A stretch of 64,000 bases of DNA from Laribacter hongkongensis DSM 14985 (GCF_000423285.1 NZ_AUHR01000012.1:1-64000); one strand, 5' to 3'; counted from the first letter of the stretch, positions 47,102 through 57,650 are shown. The notes: generated by a model not told the origin, from the letters alone. Translations and numbers: made by a program.

Positions 47102-47953
47102 TCAGGCGCCTGGGTACAGCGCCTGCGCATGATGATGCAGGTGCTCGTCGATCAGGCTGGCGATGAAGAAGTAGCTATGGTCGTAACCGGCATGCCGGCG
47201 CAGCGTCAGCGGGTAGCCGGCCGCGCTGGCCGCGGCTTCCAGTGCTTCCGGACGCAACTGGGTGGCGAGGAAGGTGTCGGCCTCGCCCTGGTCGATCAGC
47301 AGCGGCAGCCGCTCCTGCGCCTGACCGATCAGCACGCTGGCGTCCCATTCCTGCCAGCGGCTTTCGTCGTCACCCAGGTAGTGGCGGAACGCCTTTTGTC
47401 CCCAGGGGCAATCGCAGGGATGGCAGATCGGCGCAAATGCCGACACCGATCGGTAGCGTCCGGGGTGGCGAAAGGCGAGAGTGAGTGCGCCGTGGCCGCC
47501 CATCGAGTGGCCGCTGATCGCGCGCCGGTCGCTGGCCGGAAAATGCGCTTCGACCAGTGCTGGCAATTCGTCGGCGACGTAGTCGTGCATGCGGTAGTGC
47601 GCCGCCCACGGCGCTTCGCTGGCGTTCAGGTAAAACCCGGCGCCCAGCCCAAGGTCCCACGCGCCGTCCGGTGCGCAGGCGACCTCCGCTCCGCGCGGGC
47701 TGGTGTCCGGGCAGACGAGGATCAGCCCGAGTTCTGCTGCCGTGCGCTGGGCGCCGGCTTTCTGCACGAAGTTCTCGTCGGTGCAGGTCAGCCCCGACAG
47801 CCAGTACAGCACTGGCAGCGGCGTGCCGGTTGCGGCCTGCGGCGGCAGGTAGACGCTGAAGGTCATCTCGCAGCCGAGCGTGGCCGAGCGATGACGCCAG
47901 CGCTGCTGCCGCCCGCCAAAACACAGGCTGTCGGCCAGTTTTTCCGGATTCAT
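47102..47953 (-). CDS. fghA: S-formylglutathione hydrolase
   Basis: This esterase hydrolyses S-formylglutathione to formate and glutathione, the second step of formaldehyde detoxification. The 283-aa product has the alpha/beta-hydrolase nucleophile in [17 protein letters not shown], the family segment [20 protein letters not shown], and the catalytic Asp and His near DQGEADTFL and [11 protein letters not shown]. It follows adhC in the same direction by 48 nt, so the two form the expected operon. Confidence 0.95.
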   Translation of the reverse strand: MNPEKLADSLCFGGRQQRWRHRSATLGCEMTFSVYLPPQAATGTPLPVLYWLSGLTCTDENFVQKAGAQRTAAELGLILVCPDTSPRGAEVACAPDGAWDLGLGAGFYLNASEAPWAAHYRMHDYVADELPALVEAHFPASDRRAISGHSMGGHGALTLAFRHPGRYRSVSAFAPICHPCDCPWGQKAFRHYLGDDESRWQEWDASVLIGQAQERLPLLIDQGEADTFLATQLRPEALEAAASAAGYPLTLRRHAGYDHSYFFIASLIDEHLHHHAQALYPGA

Positions 47954-48001
47954 GAAGCCCCCTTGCGCGGGCCGCGCGATGGGCGGCCCGGCTTGCGTGC
48001 G

Positions 48002-49456
<1,455 letters not shown>

Positions 49457-49472
49457 TGGCACGGTCGGTGCA
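49457..49472 (+). promoter_or_regulatory. Sigma-54 (RpoN) promoter candidate of the Fap-like locus
   Basis: TGGCACG-GTCG-GTGCA matches the RpoN consensus TGGCACG-N4-TTGCA at every position except one (GTGC for TTGC). The invariant GG and GC are exactly ten bases apart. Transcription would start near 49484, leaving a leader of about 160 nt before the amyloid-like gene. An AT-rich segment lies immediately upstream. Confidence 0.65.
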
Positions 49473-49643
49473 ATAACAGGGCATCGCTGGCAGAAACGCG
49501 ATTTCCAGCCTAGAAGCAACGGGGTCTGGACCAGCAGAAACCGCGCAGATAACCGGCACTTCGGCGCGGAACATACAAGGCCGGCAAATCCCATACCGGA
49601 ACTGAACCGGATGTTTCAGCACATGACACACAGGAGATTCATC

Positions 49644-50729
49644 ATGAAAGCCATCAAGCACACCCTGGTCTTTACCGCTCTCTTTGCCGCTGCCGGCGTT
49701 GCCCTGGCCGACGGGCCGAACAACCCGCCGCCGTCCCCCACCTCGCTGACCACCACCCTGACCGGCCAGAACAAGCTGTCGATCAGCAACACCACCCAGT
49801 ACAACAATACCGATACCAGCAGCTACACCAACGACGACAACATCAAGCAGGACATTGACGTCAACTTCGTGTTCGATCCGAATGTCAGCAAGGGCACGCT
49901 GGCTTCGGCCCATGACACGCAAAAACTGCTGAACCTGAACGTGAACGTGCCGGATCCGTCCACCACCACCCTCGGCAACAGCGTCAAAGGCAACGTCGGC
50001 AACGTCGGCGTGAACGCCGCTACCGGCATCTTCAACCAGCAGGCCAACGATGTGGCGATGGCTGTCAACCAGAGCGGACATTCCTCCGACAAGCGAGAAT
50101 CGGGAGGCGACGATCATCGCGGCGATACCGCTGCCGCTGCGGTCACCGGTTACGAACAGCTGGTTGATCACCTGAGCGTCAACCTGGGTACGCCGTATCC
50201 GTCCGATACCAGTGCCACCACCGTCAGCGTGAATGATTCGGTCAAGAACAACGTCGGCAACGTGGGTGTGAACGCCACTTCCGGTATCGGCAACCAGCAG
50301 AAGAACGACCTGGCGATGGCCATCGACAGCAACGCCCGGCTGGCTTATGCCGATGCAGGCGGCGCACAGGTGGGACAGTTCAACACCTACAACGTCAGCG
50401 CCGGCAACGTGCCCCTGAGCAACACCGCCAGCATCAATGACTCGGTGAAGGACAACGTCGGCAACACCGCGCTCAACGTGTCGGCCGGCATCGGCAACCA
50501 GCAGGCCAACGGTCTGGCGATCGCCAAGGCTGACAACGCCACGCTGGTGGTGGCTTCGGCCGGCGGCATGCAGGTCCACAGCAACGAAACCGTCAGCACC
50601 TTCCTGCCGCTGGTCAACAGCTCCACTCTGACCGATTCGGTGAAGGGCAACGTCGGCAACGTGGGCGTCAACCTGAGCGCCGGTATCGGCAACCAGCAAG
50701 TCAACAACGTGTCGCTGGCAGTCCGCTGA
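49644..50729 (+). CDS. Fap-like functional amyloid subunit with four imperfect repeats (FapC/FapB-like)
   Basis: This predicted secreted fibre subunit has 361 aa. The Sec signal MKAIKHTLVFTALFAAAGVA is followed by a cleavage site after ALA. Four Asn/Gln/Gly/Val-rich repeats of the type DSVKxNVGNVGVNxSAGIGNQQ lie at about residues 112-142, 197-228, 265-295 and 330-361, separated by variable linkers. This repeat-linker design with the GN.GVN..AG..NQQ.N core resembles the amyloid repeats of Pseudomonas FapC and FapB. No Cys pair closes the protein. ATG 49644 has AGGAG. The next two genes resemble FapD and FapE, which supports the call. Confidence 0.8.
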   Translation: MKAIKHTLVFTALFAAAGVALADGPNNPPPSPTSLTTTLTGQNKLSISNTTQYNNTDTSSYTNDDNIKQDIDVNFVFDPNVSKGTLASAHDTQKLLNLNVNVPDPSTTTLGNSVKGNVGNVGVNAATGIFNQQANDVAMAVNQSGHSSDKRESGGDDHRGDTAAAAVTGYEQLVDHLSVNLGTPYPSDTSATTVSVNDSVKNNVGNVGVNATSGIGNQQKNDLAMAIDSNARLAYADAGGAQVGQFNTYNVSAGNVPLSNTASINDSVKDNVGNTALNVSAGIGNQQANGLAIAKADNATLVVASAGGMQVHSNETVSTFLPLVNSSTLTDSVKGNVGNVGVNLSAGIGNQQVNNVSLAVR

Positions 50730-50757
50730 TCCGCGGCTGGCCTGAAACGGAACAAGG

Positions 50758-50779
50758 CCCGGCATCGCAAGGTGCCGGG
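50758..50779 (+). repeat. Intercistronic stem-loop in the Fap-like operon
   Basis: CCCGGCATC (50758-50766) pairs with GGTGCCGGG (50771-50779), with one G-T wobble and a four-base loop. No U tract follows. It lies between the subunit gene and the protease gene and ends 8 nt before the protease ATG. It could lower expression of the downstream genes or protect the upstream mRNA. Confidence 0.6.
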
Positions 50780-50787
50780 TAACCATC

Positions 50788-51486
50788 ATGCCGATCCTGT
50801 CACGTCTTCTGCCGCTGGGCCTGTCGCTGGTGGTGTCGTTTTCGGCACTGGCCGAAAACTCGCTGCCGGTGCCGGCCTATACCGGTCTCAACGAAGGGCT
50901 GACCAAGCATGTCACCAGCCTGCGCGAGGCCCGGTTCGACTCGGTCATCGAGCAGAAAACCGACTACAGCTGCGGCGCTGCGGCGCTGGCAACCGTCCTG
51001 CGCTATGCCTTTGGCCGGCCGCTAGGCGAGCTGGACGTGATGAAAGGCATGCTGGTGGGAGCCGATCCGGCAACCGTGCAGCAATACGGCTTTTCCATGC
51101 TCGACATGAAGCGCTTCGTGCAAAACCAGGGACTGCGGGCCAGTGGTTTCCTGGCCGACAAGACCCGGCTGGCACAGTTGCGGATTCCGGTGATCACCCT
51201 GATCGATTCGGGTGGTTACAAGCATTTCGTGGTGATCCGGCGGGTACAGAATGACGAGGTGCATCTGGCTGATCCGGCCATGGGCAACCGTTCGATGCCG
51301 CTGGAGGATTTTGCCCGCCAGTGGAACGGTGTCCTGCTGGCCGTGGCCGGTCCCGGCTACCTGCGCGATACCCCCTTGCTGCAACCGCGACGGGTGTTTT
51401 CGGCCCGCACATCAATCAACAACAGCCAGCCTGTGCCGATCGCCGAACTCCTAGAGTTCGGGTTCCAGCACAGCGACTTTTTCTGA
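50788..51486 (+). CDS. C39-like cysteine peptidase (FapD-like)
   Basis: The 232-aa product has a Sec signal (first 22 residues, ending SALA) and a C39/papain-like peptidase domain. The catalytic Cys is in QKTDYSCGAAALATVLRY (about residue 57), the His in YKHFVVIRRV and the Asp in VHLADPAMGNR. In Pseudomonas, FapD is the C39-type protease of the Fap amyloid system and acts on Fap export. The position between the repeat protein and a FapE-like gene supports the same role here. It is not fused to an ABC transporter, so bacteriocin processing is unlikely. Confidence 0.82.
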   Translation: MPILSRLLPLGLSLVVSFSALAENSLPVPAYTGLNEGLTKHVTSLREARFDSVIEQKTDYSCGAAALATVLRYAFGRPLGELDVMKGMLVGADPATVQQYGFSMLDMKRFVQNQGLRASGFLADKTRLAQLRIPVITLIDSGGYKHFVVIRRVQNDEVHLADPAMGNRSMPLEDFARQWNGVLLAVAGPGYLRDTPLLQPRRVFSARTSINNSQPVPIAELLEFGFQHSDFF

Positions 51487-51508
51487 TTCTGCAGGAAGGA
51501 GTACGGCC

Positions 51509-52198
51509 ATGAAACCGTTCTTTGCCGTCCTTGGCCTGACTGCCGCACTGGGCGGACCTCTGGCAGCGGCTGATCCGCTGATGCTGGTGTCTGACCAGGC
51601 ACTGGATTCACTGCGTGGCCGCTATATCGATGCCGGGCAGATCACCCATTTTGGCGTGCAGCTGGTGTCGATCCTGCGTGACAGCACCGGCAATTCGGTC
51701 GGTTCGGCCGTGGTCCTGCAAGGCGTACCGGGCAATCTGCCCACGGTGACGCGCTATACGCTCGACAACAGCAGCGGCAATGCCGGCACGACCGGAGCCA
51801 GTACCACCGGAGGCATCAGCAGCATCCAGGGCGTGGCACAGGTCAACCAGGTGGCCGGACAGGCGAATGCGGTCGGTAACCAGGCCAGCGTGCAGATCAG
51901 TGTCGACGGCAGTACGGCAGGCACGACGCCCGGCAGTGGCTGGAGTGTCGCCACGACCGGAGGTTCGGCCGTCAGCAACGGTGCCCTGAGCCTGAACCTG
52001 AGTCTTGGCAATGCCGCCAGGCTGACCCAGCAGATCGGCGGCGGACAACTGCTGCAACAGACGCAGATCAACGGCAACGGCTATACCGCCCAGAATGCCT
52101 TGCAGTTGCAGATCAGCATCAATCCGGCCGGTACGGCACCCGCACTCATGCCGGCCATCAGCCGCGCACTGGGGCTTGACCTGCGCCGGCCGGCCTGA
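51509..52198 (+). CDS. FapE-like secreted protein
   Basis: The 229-aa product has a signal peptide (MKPFFAVLGLTAALGGPLAA) and then a conserved-looking segment DQALDSLRGRYIDAGQITHFGV (shown in part), which resembles the N-terminal region of FapE. It is followed by a Gly/Ser/Thr/Asn/Gln-rich, low-charge body (QVNQVAGQANAVGNQASVQI) like other Fap fibre-associated proteins. A strong SD GGAAGGAG precedes the ATG, 22 nt after the protease gene. The last 41 nt overlap the 3' end of the convergent acyltransferase gene. Confidence 0.7.
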   Translation: MKPFFAVLGLTAALGGPLAAADPLMLVSDQALDSLRGRYIDAGQITHFGVQLVSILRDSTGNSVGSAVVLQGVPGNLPTVTRYTLDNSSGNAGTTGASTTGGISSIQGVAQVNQVAGQANAVGNQASVQISVDGSTAGTTPGSGWSVATTGGSAVSNGALSLNLSLGNAARLTQQIGGGQLLQQTQINGNGYTAQNALQLQISINPAGTAPALMPAISRALGLDLRRPA

Positions 52199-53312
52199 CG
52201 GCGGGCGAAGCCGGCTGCCGGCGGGATTTCAGCCAGGTCTGACGGATGGCCGGCAGCGCATGCTGCCATTGCGGCAGATGAACCGGGCGTACCCGTACTT
52301 CCAGAATGCAGTGCAGTGCCCAGCCTGCCAGCAGGCTGAGCCCCCACGCCAGCAGCATGCCTGCGAGACTGGGCAGGGCTTCTCTGGCAAACCAGCGTTC
52401 AAAACCGGCATTGACCAGCAGCGTGACCGGGAAATGGATCAGGAACACGCTGTAGGAAATCTCCGCCAGCCAGCGGACCGGCGCACGATCCAGCCAGCGC
52501 CACGGTGACGGATGGCGGGCCGCAATCCACAGCAGCAGGGCCACGCCGCCGGCCAGCGCAATGCGGTGGCGGAATTCCATCCACAGGGCCAGCGCCACGA
52601 TGGCTGCCAGCACGGCGATGCCCCAGCGCGGCTGCCCCGGCTGTACCAGCCACCATACCGCCATGCCCGTGACGTAGCTGCCGGCAAAATAGACCGCCCA
52701 GCTGTCCCACTGCGGCATGCGGTTGAATACCAGCAGCGATGCCAGACCCACGGCAACCAACAGGATGATGCCCAGCTGCTGCCGTCGTTGCGGATCAGGC
52801 GTATGCGGCAGCCACAGGCACAGCATCACCAGGGCGTACAGCTGGAGGTCGATGGCGACGTACCAGACACCGGCGGACAAGGCATCCACACCCAGCACGT
52901 CCTGCACCAGCAGCAGGTGCGCCAGTCCTTGTCCGAGCGTGGGAGGGGCCGACAGCGAATCATGCGTCATCCATTGGCCGGCCAGTGCATTGGCCAGTAC
53001 GGCAAACAGCAGGGCAGCCGCATATGGCACCACCAGACGCAGGTAACGGTTGAACAGCCGCTCTACCGGGTGCGCCAGTGCCTGCGGGCGGCTGAGGCTT
53101 TGCGCCGCCAGAAAGCCTGCCACGACAAGGAAGACCTGGACTGCCATGCGGGCCGGGTCTGCCAGCCAGTCGATCAGCGCCGGTGCCAGCGGGCGGGCGT
53201 GGTCGGCCATCGGCCCGTAAAAGCACAGGTGATGCAGCACGATAAGCTGGCAGGCCGCAGCCTTGAGCAGGTCAACGGCCGGCCAGTGCGGGGATGAGGG
53301 CGAGGTAGCCAT
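52158..53312 (-). CDS. Acyltransferase family 3 membrane protein (OafA/NodX-like)
   Basis: This predicted multi-pass inner-membrane O-acyltransferase has 384 aa with about ten hydrophobic helices. Family features are the N-terminal His pair in QLIVLHHLCFYG, FLVVAGFLAAQSL, ERLFNRYLRLVVPY, and the C-terminal YSVFLIHFPVTLLV. Such enzymes acetylate surface polysaccharides or lipids; the substrate here is unknown. ATG 53312 is preferred to a TTG at 53366. Its 3' end overlaps the convergent FapE-like gene. Confidence 0.88.
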   Translation of the reverse strand: MATSPSSPHWPAVDLLKAAACQLIVLHHLCFYGPMADHARPLAPALIDWLADPARMAVQVFLVVAGFLAAQSLSRPQALAHPVERLFNRYLRLVVPYAAALLFAVLANALAGQWMTHDSLSAPPTLGQGLAHLLLVQDVLGVDALSAGVWYVAIDLQLYALVMLCLWLPHTPDPQRRQQLGIILLVAVGLASLLVFNRMPQWDSWAVYFAGSYVTGMAVWWLVQPGQPRWGIAVLAAIVALALWMEFRHRIALAGGVALLLWIAARHPSPWRWLDRAPVRWLAEISYSVFLIHFPVTLLVNAGFERWFAREALPSLAGMLLAWGLSLLAGWALHCILEVRVRPVHLPQWQHALPAIRQTWLKSRRQPASPAVRPAGAGQAPVRG

Positions 53313-53366
53313 GCGCGGACGCGCCTCGGAACGCAGAACACAAAACAGGGCAATGTTTATGACCAA

Positions 53367-54027
53367 ATTGGAAACAGGTCAATCGTCGGTACTTTACGAA
53401 TTGTGACGGCGGCAGGGTCGTCACCGGTACGGGGGACGCGGCCCGAATGCAGTCATGGTCATGTAGCACGGACAAAAGGGGGGGATATTACCCGTCTGGC
53501 GGTCCTGGAACAGATGCCGGCCGGGGCTGCATGATCCGGGTACGGGGACTTGTCACCGGCTGGCATGGCGGGAGGAATCCGGGGTGTTGTCCCGGAAGAC
53601 GGCCGATCGAGACGGATGTCTGGCTGGCCGCTTCTGCCGGCCGGTTCCGGGATCGCCTGGCGGGAGTGGCTGCCGGCAGCCAGCGCTGATGCGGTGTGCG
53701 GGGGAAATTTGCCGGATGGCGCCGCGGCTGGTGTTGCTGCCGTCATGTCCGGTTGGTGGCGGATAGCCGGCGACGGCCCTTCAACAAGCCGGGCCCGGCC
53801 GGTTTGCTGTCCGGGTCTCCGTTGGGCCTGCCGGCAACGGATTGTCCGGCCGGTCTGGCGCCGAAGCGATTGATACCTCTGCATCCGGATTGCGGGGACG
53901 TGTGACCAGATGCAGTGTCGGGTATGGGCCGGCACAAGGGTTTTCCGCTGGCGCAGGATGGGCTGCATGACGCATGGCTGCCAGAAACCTGGTCCGCGGC
54001 AGGTACGCAGCTCCGGCAATGCCGTTG
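53367..54027. other. GC-rich gene-free spacer between the acyltransferase gene and rarA
   Basis: About 660 nt with no supported gene. Long open frames exist on both strands but are Arg/Pro/Ser-rich and lack ribosome-binding sites and recognisable motifs. CCGG-containing words are abundant. The left edge (53340-53400) is AT-richer and may hold the acyltransferase promoter. Confidence 0.5.
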
Positions 54028-55356
54028 CTAGGGCTTTTTCTGCCCGACCGGGCGTGCACCGGCGTCCAGCTGGCGCAGGAATGCCAGCTTGTCTCTGATT
54101 TTCTGCTCCAGACCGCGCGGCACCGGCTGGTACCAGCCGGGTTCATCCATGCCTTCGGGCAGGTAGGTTTCCCCGGCGGCGTAGGCATGCGGCTCGTCGT
54201 GGGCGTAGCGGTAGGCGTGACCGTAGCCCAGTTCTTTCATCAGCCTGGTCGGGGCATTGCGCAGGTGTACCGGCACTTCGCGGCTTTTGCCCTGCTTGAC
54301 GAAGGCACGGGCCTGGTTGTAGGCGTTGTAACCGGCATTGCTTTTGGCGGCGACTGCCAGATAGATGACCGCCTGCGCCAGCGCCAGTTCGCCCTCGGGA
54401 CTGCCGAGCATGTCATAGGTCCGGGCGGCATTCAGTGCCACCTCGGCTGCACGCGGGTCGGCCAGACCGATGTCTTCCCACGCCATGCGCACGAGGCGGC
54501 GGGCGAGGTAATGCGGGTCGGCGCCACCGTCCAGCATGCGGGTCAGCCAGTACAGCGCGGCGTCCGGGTGCGAACCCCGCACCGATTTGTGCAGGGCGGA
54601 AATCTGGTCATAGAAGGCATCGCCCCCTTTGTCGAAGCGGCGGGCGTTGAGCGTCAGCACGTTTTCGAGGAAGGCGGTGTCGACACGCTGTACCTGCTGG
54701 GCGCGGGCGGCGGTGCGGGTCTGCTCCAGCAGGTTGAGGAAACGCCGGGCGTCGCCGTCGGCGTAGCCGGCCAGTACGGCGCGGGCAGCGGCATCCAGTT
54801 CCAGCCCTTCCAGTACGCCGGCTGCGTGGGCCCGGACAAACAGGGCTTCCAGGTCTGCATCTGTCAGTGGCTTGAGCACGTACACCTGAGCGCGCGACAG
54901 CAGGGCGGCATTGACCTCGAAAGACGGGTTTTCGGTCGTGGCGCCGATGAAGGTGAACAGGCCAGCTTCGACAAAAGGCAGGAAGGCGTCCTGCTGGCTT
55001 TTGTTGAAGCGATGCACCTCGTCAACGAACAGGATGGTATGGCGGCCGCGGGCAGCCGCCATCTGGGCGCGCTCGACTGCCTCGCGGATGTCCTTGACCC
55101 CGGAAAACACCGCCGACAACGGGGTGAATTCGGCATCAAAGGCATGGGCCAGGATGCGCGCCAGCGTGGTCTTGCCCACGCCGGGCGGCCCCCAGAGGAT
55201 CATCGAGTGCGGCGTGCGCGATTCGATCGCCAGCCGCAGGGGCTTGCCGGTGCCGATGAGGTGCTGCTGGCCCACCACGTCATCCAGCGTGGTGGGGCGC
55301 AGGGTTTCTGCCAGCGGGACCGTCCGGTTGCCCGTATCGCCAAACAGGTCGGCCAT
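54028..55356 (-). CDS. rarA: Replication-associated recombination protein A (MgsA/RarA)
   Basis: This AAA+ ATPase is related to clamp loaders and WRNIP1 and acts at stalled replication forks. The 442-aa product has the N-terminal PLAETLRPTTLDDVVGQQHL, Walker A LWGPPGVGKTTLARIL, Walker B ILFVDEVHRFNKSQQDAF and sensor 1 FIGATTENPSFEV. The C-terminal tetramerisation domain includes HPDAALYWLTRMLDGGADP. Its ATG directly follows the tsaD stop codon (TGAATG), so the two are coupled. Confidence 0.95.
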   Translation of the reverse strand: MADLFGDTGNRTVPLAETLRPTTLDDVVGQQHLIGTGKPLRLAIESRTPHSMILWGPPGVGKTTLARILAHAFDAEFTPLSAVFSGVKDIREAVERAQMAAARGRHTILFVDEVHRFNKSQQDAFLPFVEAGLFTFIGATTENPSFEVNAALLSRAQVYVLKPLTDADLEALFVRAHAAGVLEGLELDAAARAVLAGYADGDARRFLNLLEQTRTAARAQQVQRVDTAFLENVLTLNARRFDKGGDAFYDQISALHKSVRGSHPDAALYWLTRMLDGGADPHYLARRLVRMAWEDIGLADPRAAEVALNAARTYDMLGSPEGELALAQAVIYLAVAAKSNAGYNAYNQARAFVKQGKSREVPVHLRNAPTRLMKELGYGHAYRYAHDEPHAYAAGETYLPEGMDEPGWYQPVPRGLEQKIRDKLAFLRQLDAGARPVGQKKP

Positions 55357-56394
55357 TCAGGCGGCCCCGTTGACCGGCGGCAGGCTGGAAAGATCCCAGC
55401 GCGGCTTGATGGAAAAGCTGCCGGCTGCATGGGCCTGCTTCAGGCGCATGGCGCCGGCCAGCGCAATCATGGCGCCGTTGTCGGTGCAGAGCGACAGTGG
55501 CGGATAGAACACCTCTACCCGGCGTCTGGCGCAGGCGGCATCCAGTGCCGCGCGCAGCTGGCGGTTGGCACCCACGCCACCGGCGACCACCAGCCGCTTG
55601 AGGCCGGTGCGCTTGAGCGCGCCCAGCGATTTTTTGACCAGCACTTCGACGATCGACTCCTGGAAGGCGCGGCAGATGTCGGCGCGGGTCTGTTCGTCGA
55701 TGGGGCCAAGATCGGCTTCGACGCGGGTCTTGAGCGTCAGCACGGCGGTTTTCAGCCCGGAAAAGCTCATGTCGAGGTCGGCGGAATTGAGCATGGGGCG
55801 CGGCAGGGTGAAGCGGGCCGGATCACCGGATTCGGCCAGCCGGGACAGCAGCGGACCACCGGGGTAGGGCAGGCCCAGCAGTTTGGCAGTCTTGTCGAAG
55901 GCTTCGCCGGCAGCGTCGTCCAGCGTTTCGCCCAGGGTTTCGTACTGCCCCACGCCATGCACGGCCATCAGCTGCGTGTGTCCGCCGGAGACCAGCAGGG
56001 CGACAAACGGAAAGGCCGGAGCCGGATCGGCCAGCATGGGCGACAGCAGATGGCCTTCAAGGTGATGCACGTCGATGACCGGAATGTCCAGTCCGAACGC
56101 CAGGGCGTTGGCGACCGAGGCGCCGACCAGCAGGGCGCCGCCCAGTCCGGGGCCCTGGGTAAAGGCGATGGCATCCAGGTCGGCCAGGGTTTTGCCGCCT
56201 TCGGCAAGACAGGCCTGGGTCAGCGGAATGATGCGGCGGATATGGTCGCGGCTCGCCAGTTCCGGCACGACACCGCCGTATTCGGCGTGCATGGCCATCT
56301 GGGTGTGCAGGGCGTGTGCAACCAGGCCGCGTTCGGTGTCGTACAGTGCGACGCCGGTTTCGTCGCAGGAGGATTCAAAACCAAGAACAAGCAT
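55357..56394 (-). CDS. tsaD: tRNA N6-adenosine threonylcarbamoyltransferase
   Basis: TsaD transfers the threonylcarbamoyl group to A37 of ANN-decoding tRNAs (t6A). The 345-aa product has the N-terminal [16 protein letters not shown], the metal-binding His in [35 protein letters not shown] and [12 protein letters not shown]. It is coupled to rarA. It is divergent from the OsmC gene, with a spacer of about 180 nt. Confidence 0.96.
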   Translation of the reverse strand: MLVLGFESSCDETGVALYDTERGLVAHALHTQMAMHAEYGGVVPELASRDHIRRIIPLTQACLAEGGKTLADLDAIAFTQGPGLGGALLVGASVANALAFGLDIPVIDVHHLEGHLLSPMLADPAPAFPFVALLVSGGHTQLMAVHGVGQYETLGETLDDAAGEAFDKTAKLLGLPYPGGPLLSRLAESGDPARFTLPRPMLNSADLDMSFSGLKTAVLTLKTRVEADLGPIDEQTRADICRAFQESIVEVLVKKSLGALKRTGLKRLVVAGGVGANRQLRAALDAACARRRVEVFYPPLSLCTDNGAMIALAGAMRLKQAHAAGSFSIKPRWDLSSLPPVNGAA

Positions 56395-56575
56395 GACAAA
56401 GCCCGCAAGCCGGGCACCGTTCGGAAAACGGCCATTCTACCCGTCCCCTCGCCGTTGCGGGACGACGGGGCCGGTCGCCGGCACCTGCATAAGCATAGTG
56501 CCGGGTGGCAGGGTGACGGGCGGTGGCTTGGGGTATTCTGTGTGCTTTAGATCCTGACACGAGGTGAATGGCGCC

Positions 56576-56980
56576 ATGAAGGCAAGGCTCAAGCAGATTG
56601 AAGGTTCGCGTTTTCTTGGTGAGTCGGAATCCGGCCACGGCGTGGTGATTGATCCGGAAAAACGGTTTGGTGCCAGCCCGATGGAACTGGTGCTGATGGG
56701 AGCGGCAGGCTGCTCCAGCTATGACGTCGTCAGCATTCTGAAAAAAGGACGGCAGGATGTGCGTGACGTGACGGTGGAAATGGATGCCGACCGAGCTGAC
56801 ACCGAGCCGAAAGTGTTTACCCGCATCCATTTCCGTTTCATCGTGACCGGCCGGCAACTCAAGCCGGAGCTGGTGGAGCGGGCAATCAGCCTGTCAGCCG
56901 AAAAATACTGTTCGGCTTCCATCATGCTGGGGAAAACCGCCGTGATTACCCATGATTTCAGCCTGATTGAAGTGGAATGA
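56576..56980 (+). CDS. OsmC family protein
   Basis: OsmC/Ohr proteins are cytoplasmic thiol peroxidases. The 134-aa product has both family cysteines, in LMGAAGCSSYDVVSIL and SAEKYCSASIMLG, as needed for peroxidatic and resolving roles. ATG 56576 is preferred over GTG 56564, because GAGGTGA is spaced eight bases from the former. It resembles the YhfA/OsmC-like branch more than Ohr. It is monocistronic with its own terminator. Confidence 0.88.
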   Translation: MKARLKQIEGSRFLGESESGHGVVIDPEKRFGASPMELVLMGAAGCSSYDVVSILKKGRQDVRDVTVEMDADRADTEPKVFTRIHFRFIVTGRQLKPELVERAISLSAEKYCSASIMLGKTAVITHDFSLIEVE

Positions 56981-57002
56981 TTTTGCCGCTTTCATGGCTC
57001 GG

Positions 57003-57032
57003 CCGGCAGTCAATCTGCCGGTTTTCTTTTTT
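57003..57032 (+). terminator. Intrinsic terminator downstream of the OsmC gene
   Basis: CCGGCAG (57003-57009) pairs with CTGCCGG (57015-57021) around TCAAT, followed by TTTTCTTTTTT. Confidence 0.88.
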
Positions 57033-57158
57033 GGGTGAATGATTTGTAAATTGCCGCGTAATGCGGAAATTTTTTCCGTATCAAGAAAATATGAGATTGA
57101 GGCTTGGAGCCCGGACCGGACTGGCGGCACAATAAGCTTTTGCTCAGCATCGTCCTGC

Positions 57159-57650
57159 ATGACTCCAGTCCGCATTTTATTCGTCTGTACGGGCAATATT
57201 TGCCGCTCTCCCACTGCCGAAGGCGTGGCCAGGGCGGTTTTTGCCGCTGCGGGCGCTGGCGGACAGGTATGGTTCGATTCGGCTGGTACGCATGCCTTCC
57301 ATGTTGGCGAAGCACCCGATCCACGCAGCCAGCAGCATGCCCTGCGACGCGGTTACGACCTGTCCGGTCTGCGGGCGCGCCAGGTGGTTCCGGCAGATTT
57401 TGCCGATTTTGACTGGATTCTGGCGGCTGACCGTCACAATCTTGCCATGTTGTCCGCCCATGCTGTTGCCGGCAGCAAGGCCCGGCCGGGATGCATGCTG
57501 GACTGGGCCGGGCGTCCCGGAGAGGATGTTCCTGACCCGTATTATCAGGGTGAGGCCGGTTTCGAGACGGTTCTGGATGACTGTGAAGACATGGCTGCCG
57601 GCTTGCTGGCGGCATGGCGGCGCGGCGAACTGCGGCAAGGGGCAACATGA
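57159..57650 (+). CDS. Low-molecular-weight protein tyrosine phosphatase
   Basis: The 163-aa product has the P-loop LFVCTGNICRSPTAEG at its N-terminus (Cys and Arg of CX5R) and the general-acid Asp in VPDPYYQGEAGFE. ATG 57159 is the natural start; the upstream extension is non-conserved. There is no good SD. The stop overlaps the GGDEF-EAL gene (ATGA). The target is unknown. LMW-PTPs of bacteria often act on tyrosine kinases of polysaccharide export, but none is visible here. Confidence 0.92.
   Translation: MTPVRILFVCTGNICRSPTAEGVARAVFAAAGAGGQVWFDSAGTHAFHVGEAPDPRSQQHALRRGYDLSGLRARQVVPADFADFDWILAADRHNLAMLSAHAVAGSKARPGCMLDWAGRPGEDVPDPYYQGEAGFETVLDDCEDMAAGLLAAWRRGELRQGAT

Noticed and set aside
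53313-53366. TTG start at 53366 for the acyltransferase
   Set aside because: No SD; ATG 53312 gives a natural N-terminus before the first membrane helix.
53459-54019. 186-codon minus-strand frame in the spacer before rarA
   Set aside because: Low-complexity Arg/Pro/Ser composition, no SD, no motif.
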